Shown: in pieces, positions 31,379-36,941 of the stretch
How the letters are laid out: each line of letters opens with the position of its first letter
Position numbering within the stretch: position 1 is the stretch's first letter
NCBI GenBank assembly: GCA_035570595.1
Contig: DATMLF010000064.1
Location: 1 to 36,941 of the forward strand
DNA length: 36,941 nucleotides
DNA from: AP-15 sp035570595
GTDB taxonomy: Bacteria > Pseudomonadota > Alphaproteobacteria > ATCC43930 > CGMCC-115725
Direction of reading: 5' to 3'
Position numbers and translations under genes: made by a program
The notes under the pieces: model-generated
What the model was told of the DNA's origin: nothing
Databases searched by the model: none
Seen by the model: only the letters and a program-made list of their open reading frames with translations

Positions 31379-31623
31379 CCGACAAAGCTTAGTGCGCGGC
31401 CGCAACACTGTCATCATCGGGTGCGGCGCGAAGGCCCGTTGCGCGATCCGCCACGACGGCACGGCTTCCCGCAGCCGGTCCGGCTAAAATTAAGCGAGTT
31501 TTCGTCGAGCTAACGACGACTTTGCTGCGTCCGGCACCGCCGCCGAAGTAGTGATGAAAAGAAGTTAACGTCGCGTGATACGAGGCTCACCGCGGGACAC
31601 TGGCGGTTCGTGCACCTTCTCGG

Positions 31624-32016
31624 TCAAAGCATCCCGAGTTCGAGCCTGGCTTCGTCGCTCATACGCTCGGGGCCCCAGGGCGGGGTCCAGACGAGCTTGA
31701 CCCGGACGTCGTTGACGCCAGGGACGCCGCGAATGGCGGCCTCGACCTCGCCCGGCATGCTGGCCGCGACCGGGCAGGCCGGCGTCGTCAACGTCATCTC
31801 GACATAAACAAGGCCGTCCTTTTTAACGATCAGCTCGTAAATCAGCCCGAGCTCGACGAGGTCCATCGGGATCTCCGGGTCGCGCACCGTCTTGAGCGCG
31901 TCCAACACCGGCGCCATCAACGCCGGGTCGTCCTCACCGCCCTCCGGACGTTCGACATCCTCGGTTTCCGCGGCCGGCGTTTCCGGCTCGAAGTCGAATG
32001 GATCGCGTTCCGCCAT
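31624..32016 (-). CDS. sufT: SufT-like MIP18/DUF59 Fe-S assembly protein
   Basis: 130 residues. An acidic, disordered N-terminal 45 residues (FDFEPETPAAETEDVERPEG) precede a DUF59 domain with LKTVRDPEIPMDLVELGLIYEL and MTLTTPACPVAASMPGEVE; the conserved Cys in TPACPVA is the one implicated in Fe-S handling in this family. SufT is a maturation factor for Fe-S proteins. It is the last gene of the SUF operon, starting 5 bases after the sufU stop. Similar proteins include PaaD, but the operon context supports SufT. Confidence 0.9.
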   Translation of the reverse strand: MAERDPFDFEPETPAAETEDVERPEGGEDDPALMAPVLDALKTVRDPEIPMDLVELGLIYELIVKKDGLVYVEMTLTTPACPVAASMPGEVEAAIRGVPGVNDVRVKLVWTPPWGPERMSDEARLELGML

Positions 32017-32021
32017 GCTGG

Positions 32022-32480
32022 CTACTCCGTCTTGACCGTCGCGCCGTCGGCTTGCAACGCGGCTTCGAGCGCATGCCACGACAAGGTCGCGCATTTGACG
32101 CGGGCGGGATACGCCTTGACCCCGGTTAATGGCTCGAGCCGCTCCATCTCGTCGGCCAAGGGCGCGGGCAAAGGGTTTTCGTTACCGCCGGTCACGCGCG
32201 CATGGAAATGGGCGAACAGCTCGCGCGCCTCCTCGACGGTCTTGCCCTTCAACACCTCGGTCATCAGCGAAGCGGCCGCGGTCGAGATCGCGCAGCCGCG
32301 GCCCTGAAAGGCAACGTCGGCGATCTGCTCGCCGTCGAGCGTCAGAAACACGGTCACCCGGTCGCCGCACAGCGGATTGTGCCCCTGGGCGGTGTGGGTC
32401 GGGTGCTCGATCGCCCGAAAATTGCGCGGATGGCGCCCGTGGTCGAGGATGATGTCCTGGTAAAGGTCGCGCAAATCCAT
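32022..32480 (-). CDS. sufU: SufU-type Fe-S scaffold or sulfur-transfer protein
   Basis: 152 residues. The three cysteines and the aspartate of the SufU/IscU site are present: Cys38 and Asp40 in NPLCGD, Cys63 in GCAIS and Cys130 in VKCATLSWHAL. The insertion between the second and third Cys (GGNENPLPAPLADEMERL) is longer than in IscU and typical of SufU, which in Bacillus is a zinc-dependent sulfurtransferase partner of SufS. The ATG at 32480 shares one base with the sufS TGA, so translation is coupled. Acts in the cytosol with SufS and SufBCD. Confidence 0.93.
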   Translation of the reverse strand: MDLRDLYQDIILDHGRHPRNFRAIEHPTHTAQGHNPLCGDRVTVFLTLDGEQIADVAFQGRGCAISTAAASLMTEVLKGKTVEEARELFAHFHARVTGGNENPLPAPLADEMERLEPLTGVKAYPARVKCATLSWHALEAALQADGATVKTE

Positions 32481-33742
32481 CAGCGGAACATCTCCTGGGC
32501 GGCTTCGATCGCGGCGGCGAGCGCGTCGATGTCGCGCTCGTCGTTGTAGACGCCGAGCGAGGCGCGGGTCGTGGCGCCGAGGCCGAGCTTGTCGAGCAAC
32601 GGCTGGGCGCAATGGTGGCCGGCGCGCACCGCGACATGATGGCGGTCGAGCACGGTCGCCACGTCGTGCGGATGTATTCCTTCGAGATCGAAGGACAATA
32701 TGCCGAGCCGGCGTTGCCCGGCGCCGACCAGCTGCAGGCCGGGAATGCGCGACAGGCGGTCGACCCCGTAGCCGGTCAGCGCCTCCTCGTGCTCGAGGAT
32801 GTTGTCGCGCCCCAATTCCTCGATGAAATCGAGCGCGGTGCCGAGCCCGATCGCGCCCGAGATATCCGGGGTGCCGGCCTCGAAGCGATGCGGCGGCTCC
32901 TGGTAGAGCGTCTTTTCAAAGGTGACGTTGAGGATCATCTCGCCGCCGCCTTGCCAAGGCGGCATCGCCGCCAGCAATTCGTGGCGGCCCCACAAGACGC
33001 CGATCCCGGTCGGGCCGTAGGTCTTGTGCCCGGAGAAGGCGTAGAAATCGCAGCCCAGCGCCTGCACGTCGACCTGGAGGCGCGGTGCGGCCTGGCAGCC
33101 GTCGACCAAGACCCGCGCGCCTGCGCGATGCGCGAGCTCGACGACCGTCTCGATCGGCACCAAGGCGCCGGTGGCGTTGGCCAGGTGGGTGACCGCGACG
33201 AGCCGGGTGCGCGGCGACAGGCGCGCGGCAAAAGCGGCGACGTCGAGCCCGCCGGTCGCGTCGATCGGCGCCACGACAAGGCGGATGCCGACCCGGTCGC
33301 GCAACAGCTGCCACGGCACGATGTTCGAATGGTGCTCGAGCTCGCTGATCAGGATCTCGTCGCCGGCTTCGAGAAAGGCGCCGCCCCAGCTCTGCGCGAC
33401 GAGGTTGATCGCCTCGGTGGCGCCGCGGACGAAAACGACCTCGCGCGCATCGGCGGCGTTCAGAAAGCGCTGCACCTTGACGCGCGCCTGCTCGAACAAG
33501 TCGGTCGAGCGCGCGCTCAGCCGATAGACGCCGCGATGCACGTTGGCGTAGTCGGTGCGGTAGTAGTCGGCGACCCGGTCGATGACCGAAGCGGGCTTTT
33601 GCGCGCTCGCCCCCGAATCGAGAAAAACCAGGTCCGGGTTGCTCGCGAAAATCGGGAACTCCTGGCGCAGCCGGCGCGGGTCGAACCCGCCCGGCAGCCG
33701 CTGCTCTCCGGGGGCGAGAATCTTCGGGCCGGCACCCGTCAT
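32480..33742 (-). CDS. sufS: Cysteine desulfurase SufS (class II)
   Basis: 420-residue PLP enzyme that takes sulfur from cysteine for Fe-S cluster assembly. Schiff-base Lys240 is in YAFSGHKTYGPTGIG, the catalytic persulfide Cys378 is in AVRAGHHCAQPLL, and the first HH is in ELEHHSNIVPW. The short loop around the cysteine is that of group II enzymes, which need a partner (here SufU). The start at 33742 has a perfect GGAGGA six bases upstream inside the end of sufD; the in-frame ATG at 33748 is too close to that site. A long open frame upstream overlaps sufD but is not coding. Confidence 0.95.
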   Translation of the reverse strand: MTGAGPKILAPGEQRLPGGFDPRRLRQEFPIFASNPDLVFLDSGASAQKPASVIDRVADYYRTDYANVHRGVYRLSARSTDLFEQARVKVQRFLNAADAREVVFVRGATEAINLVAQSWGGAFLEAGDEILISELEHHSNIVPWQLLRDRVGIRLVVAPIDATGGLDVAAFAARLSPRTRLVAVTHLANATGALVPIETVVELAHRAGARVLVDGCQAAPRLQVDVQALGCDFYAFSGHKTYGPTGIGVLWGRHELLAAMPPWQGGGEMILNVTFEKTLYQEPPHRFEAGTPDISGAIGLGTALDFIEELGRDNILEHEEALTGYGVDRLSRIPGLQLVGAGQRRLGILSFDLEGIHPHDVATVLDRHHVAVRAGHHCAQPLLDKLGLGATTRASLGVYNDERDIDALAAAIEAAQEMFR

Positions 33743-33744
33743 GC

Positions 33745-35070
33745 TCATTCCTCCAATGCCGCCAGACGACGGGCGAGCCGCGCCAGAAGATGCTCGCGCA
33801 ATGCTGCGGGCTCGACGATTTCGACCGCCTCGCGAATAAACGCCTCGATCAGCATGCGACGCGCGTCCTTGCGGGGGATGCCGCGTGCAAGCAGGTAAAA
33901 CAGCGCCGCCTCGTCGAGATCGCCGACCGCGGCACCGTGGCTGCACTTCACGTCGTCGGCGAAAATCTCGAGCTCGGGCTTGGTGTCGACCGCGGCGCGA
34001 TCGCCGAGCAGCAGGTTGCGGCTCAGCATGTGGGCGTCGACCTTTTGCGCCCCCGGGCGGACCGTGATCCGGCCCTGAAACGCGCCGTGCGCGCGCCCCG
34101 CCGCCACCCCCTTGAAGATTTCGCGGGTCTCGCCGCGCTCCGCCAAGTGGTCGACGGTGGTGACAAAATTCGCCTGCTGATGCCCGGAGGCGAGATAGGC
34201 GCCGTGCAGGCCGCAACAGGCGCCCTCGCCCTCGCTGCGCACGACCGCCTCGTGCCGCATCGCGCCGCCGCCGAGCAGCAGAGCAAAACTCGTCAACCGA
34301 GAGCGCCCCCCGAGGGTGGCGTCGAGCACCGCGAAATGCAGCGCGTCGGCAGCTTCCTCGACCAGCGCCACGCGGTCGAGCGCCGCACCGGCGGCGAGCC
34401 GCACCGCCACGACGTCGTTGCGCCAATAGCGCCCGGCGCCGGCGAAGGTCTCGACGACCCGAACGCGGCTTCCCGCACCCAGCCTCACGAGGCTCCGCGT
34501 GTGCAGCGAGGCCGACACCTCGCCGGTGGCGAGGTGGACGATCTCGATCGGCTTGTCGAGAACAGCGCCCGGCGCCGCGTCGAGCACAAAGCCGTCGGCG
34601 AAGAGCCCAGCATTCAACGTAGCAAAGGGCTGGTCGGGATCGTTGGTCAGCGCGTCGAGCGCGAGTTGGGCAGCCTCCGGCCGCGCCGCGATCGCCTCCC
34701 TGATCGAGAGCAGCGAGATGCCCGCCGGCAAGCCGGCGCTCTGCGACAATCCAGGAGAAAAGCGGCCGTCGAGGATGACCAGGCGCGCCGCGGCGTCGGC
34801 GATTGCCAATTCCGCCAGCCTGCTTAGCGCGGCACCGGTCGCGGTCGCTGGGGTGTGTGCGGTGGGTAGCAGCGGCGCTGCTTCGAGCGGGCGTAGGTCG
34901 AGATAGCGCCATGCTTCGCCACGGCGGCTCGGAAACCCCTCCTCGGCAAAGCGGGCGAGGGCGCGGCGGCGGCGCTGCGCCAACCAATCCGGCTCGCCGG
35001 CAAATCCGCGGGCGGCGTCGAGGTAGGGCCGCGCCTCGGGCTTGACCGGGAAATCGACAAGGGTGGTCAT
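33745..35070 (-). CDS. sufD: Fe-S cluster scaffold subunit SufD
   Basis: 441-residue SufD. The N-terminal helical part contains FPSRRGEAWRYLDL, and the beta-helix core has LVRLGAGSRVRVVETFAG. Near the C-terminus HMLSRNLLLGDRAAVDTKPELEIFADDVKCSHGAA is spread over about residues 320-355, with the conserved Cys and His that form the nascent cluster site with SufB. KDARRMLIEAFIREAVEIV closes the protein. It forms SufB-SufC2-SufD. A gap of 313 bases with palindromic elements separates it from sufC, while it is only two bases from sufS. Confidence 0.95.
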   Translation of the reverse strand: MTTLVDFPVKPEARPYLDAARGFAGEPDWLAQRRRRALARFAEEGFPSRRGEAWRYLDLRPLEAAPLLPTAHTPATATGAALSRLAELAIADAAARLVILDGRFSPGLSQSAGLPAGISLLSIREAIAARPEAAQLALDALTNDPDQPFATLNAGLFADGFVLDAAPGAVLDKPIEIVHLATGEVSASLHTRSLVRLGAGSRVRVVETFAGAGRYWRNDVVAVRLAAGAALDRVALVEEAADALHFAVLDATLGGRSRLTSFALLLGGGAMRHEAVVRSEGEGACCGLHGAYLASGHQQANFVTTVDHLAERGETREIFKGVAAGRAHGAFQGRITVRPGAQKVDAHMLSRNLLLGDRAAVDTKPELEIFADDVKCSHGAAVGDLDEAALFYLLARGIPRKDARRMLIEAFIREAVEIVEPAALREHLLARLARRLAALEE

Positions 35071-35121
35071 CTGACCACCCTTGTCGTCCCCGCGAAGGAG
35101 CGCGTGAAGACATCCAAGGGA

Positions 35122-35243
35122 CCGTCATTCCGGGGCGCGGGCGTTGCCCGCAAGCCCGGAACCCAAGCACACCGCCTTGGGAATACCGGCAAGGCACCGT
35201 TTTCATGGGTTCCGGGCCTGCCAAGGGGCATCCCGGAATGACG
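35122..35243. repeat. Palindrome-ended repeat between sufC and sufD, perfect 13-bp ends
   Basis: CCGTCATTCCGGG (35122-35134) and CCCGGAATGACGG (35231-35243) are perfect inverse copies bounding a 122-base element with an internal GCGGGCGTTGCCCGC hairpin (about 35137-35151). No ORF lies inside. It resembles a small non-autonomous repeat. Together with the next hairpin it fills the 35071-35383 gap, which has no gene. Confidence 0.8.
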
Positions 35244-35316
35244 GGTTCTCAGCTGATCCGATTTCTTCACACGCAAGGCAGGGGCCCAGAGCGGGCGAGT
35301 AGGGGCCTGCCGCTGG

Positions 35317-35340
35317 ATTCCCGCTTTCGCGGGAATGACG
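35317..35340. repeat. Extragenic palindrome, single hairpin
   Basis: ATTCCCGC-TTTC-GCGGGAAT followed by GACG is hairpin A of the family seen at 1096 and 36155. It lies 44 bases past the sufC stop in the same operon gap. Confidence 0.75.
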
Positions 35341-35383
35341 AACGCTCGGGTGGCGATTTTGGACTTCATTGTCGGCAACCAGC

Positions 35384-36136
<753 letters not shown>

Positions 36137-36154
36137 TACGACGGTCACCCCGTT

Positions 36155-36232
36155 CGTCGCCCCCGCGGAAGCGGGGGTCCAGGGGCAACCTCTCGTCGCT
36201 CGCCCTGGGTTCCCGCTTTCGCGGGAGTGACG
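36155..36232. repeat. Extragenic palindromic element between sufB and sufC
   Basis: Hairpin B (CCCCCGC/GCGGGGG, 36160-36177) and hairpin A (TCCCGC/GCGGGA, 36211-36226) end in GTGACG. This is the same element as at 1096-1161 but inverted. It is transcribed inside the suf operon. Confidence 0.8.
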
Positions 36233-36257
36233 AAAAAAAACAGCATTTGATCGATGG

Positions 36258-36941
36258 TCAGCCGACGCTGCCTTCGAGGCTGACGGCGAGCAATTTCTGT
36301 GCCTCGACCGCGAATTCCATCGGCAGCTCCTTCAGCACTTCCTTGCAGAAGCCGTTGACGATCAACGACACCGCGTCCTCGGCGGAGAGGCCGCGTTGAC
36401 GGCAGTAGAACAGCTGGTCGTCGCTGATCTTCGAGGTCGTCGCCTCGTGCTCGACCCGTGCGGTCGGGTTGCGGATCTCGATATAGGGCACCGTGTGCGC
36501 GCCGCAGCGCTCGCCGATCAGCAGTGAATCGCACTGCGTGTGGTTGCGCGCGTTCTGCGCCCGCGGCTGCACCCGGACGAGGCCGCGATAGGTGTTCTGG
36601 CCGCGCCCGGCCGAGATCCCTTTCGAGACGATCGTCGAGCGCGTGTCCTTGCCGATATGGATCATCTTGGTCCCGGTATCGGCCTGCTGGCGGTTGTTGG
36701 TGATCGCGACCGAATAGAATTCGCCGACCGAGTGGTCGCCCTCGAGGATGCAACTCGGGTATTTCCAAGTGATCGCCGAGCCGGTCTCGACCTGGGTCCA
36801 CGAAATCTTGGCCCGGTCGCCGCGGCAGGCGCCGCGCTTGGTCACGAAATTGTAGATGCCGCCCTTGCCCTCGGCGTCGCCCGGGTACCAGTTCTGCACG
36901 GTCGAATACTTGATCTGCGCATCCTCGTGCGCGATCAGCTC
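36258..36941 (-). CDS. sufB: Fe-S scaffold SufB, C-terminal part (5' end outside window)
   Basis: The last 227 codons of sufB are visible; the frame enters the window at 36941 with ELIAHEDAQIKYSTVQNWYPG and ends at 36258. SufB is the main scaffold of the SufBCD complex. Seen are the KRGACRGDRAKISWTQVETG strand region, GKDTRSTIVSKGISAGRGQNTYRG, the conserved Cys in QCDSLLIGERCGAHTVPYI involved in sulfur acceptance and cluster assembly, and HEATTSKISDDQLFYCRQRG. The remaining N-terminal half and the operon promoter lie beyond the window. Confidence 0.96.
   Translation of the reverse strand, partial: ELIAHEDAQIKYSTVQNWYPGDAEGKGGIYNFVTKRGACRGDRAKISWTQVETGSAITWKYPSCILEGDHSVGEFYSVAITNNRQQADTGTKMIHIGKDTRSTIVSKGISAGRGQNTYRGLVRVQPRAQNARNHTQCDSLLIGERCGAHTVPYIEIRNPTARVEHEATTSKISDDQLFYCRQRGLSAEDAVSLIVNGFCKEVLKELPMEFAVEAQKLLAVSLEGSVG

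Noticed and set aside
32480..35224. 914-codon frame fusing an upstream segment to sufS
   Set aside because: The upstream part is an out-of-frame reading of sufD; SufS has its own start with GGAGGA, and SufD is intact in the other frame.

Overview
The window is very GC-rich (roughly 70% by eye, not counted). It looks like chromosomal DNA of an alphaproteobacterium, plausibly from the Rhodospirillales or a neighbouring order. The reasons are the protein style (2-oxoglutarate dehydrogenase E1, ETF-ubiquinone oxidoreductase, System I cytochrome c maturation, a SUF operon with SufU and a SufT-like protein), scattered extragenic palindromes of the CGTCATTCCCGC type, and an sRNA-like locus with the TTTCCTCCCT core described for alphaproteobacterial MmgR RNAs. 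No phage, transposase, integrase or CRISPR array is visible.

Layout. 1-2627 (minus): a FecR-domain secreted protein cut by the window edge, and a TPR/outer-membrane beta-barrel protein. 2895-4148 (plus): an unusual phenylacetate-CoA-ligase-like protein. 4202-4313: four consecutive hairpins ending in an intrinsic terminator, a candidate small RNA or attenuator. 4352-7980 (plus): ccmABCDE and ccmG for cytochrome c maturation, without ccmF, ccmH or ccmI. 7990-12253 (minus): odhB/sucB and odhA/sucA; the E2 linker carries an in-frame palindromic repeat. 12350-12531: relic of a PIN-domain toxin beside a palindrome. 12606-18176 (minus): a GDSL hydrolase, tRNA-Gln(UUG), ispE, a TPR protein and ETF-QO. 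18345-19426 (minus): an ABM-domain protein and a YfcG-like GST.

19543-25379 (minus) is the most interesting block. It is a tight set read as DUF1445, DUF4392, MurL, MurD2, a small lipoprotein and a CynX-type MFS transporter, behind a recognisable sigma-70-like promoter. MurD2 and MurL make the D-glutamate residue of peptidoglycan by adding L-Glu to UDP-MurNAc-L-Ala and then epimerising it on the nucleotide. DUF1445 and DUF4392 are the two halves of the vertebrate D-glutamate cyclase. The operon therefore appears to couple nucleotide-level D-Glu formation with disposal of free D-Glu.

An SMR transporter is divergent at 25475. 25820-29303 (minus) holds trehalose genes otsB and otsA followed by glucokinase and a small Pro-rich ORF. 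29445-29571 (plus) is an MmgR-like sRNA candidate with promoter, TTTCCTCCCT loop and terminator. 29570-31378 (minus) holds phenylalanine 4-hydroxylase and an N-formylglutamate amidohydrolase. 31624-36941 (minus) is the SUF Fe-S operon sufB(partial)-C-D-S-U-T, with palindromic elements between B and C and between C and D.

Start sites were chosen by reading frame, family N-termini and Shine-Dalgarno sites; no homology search was possible.
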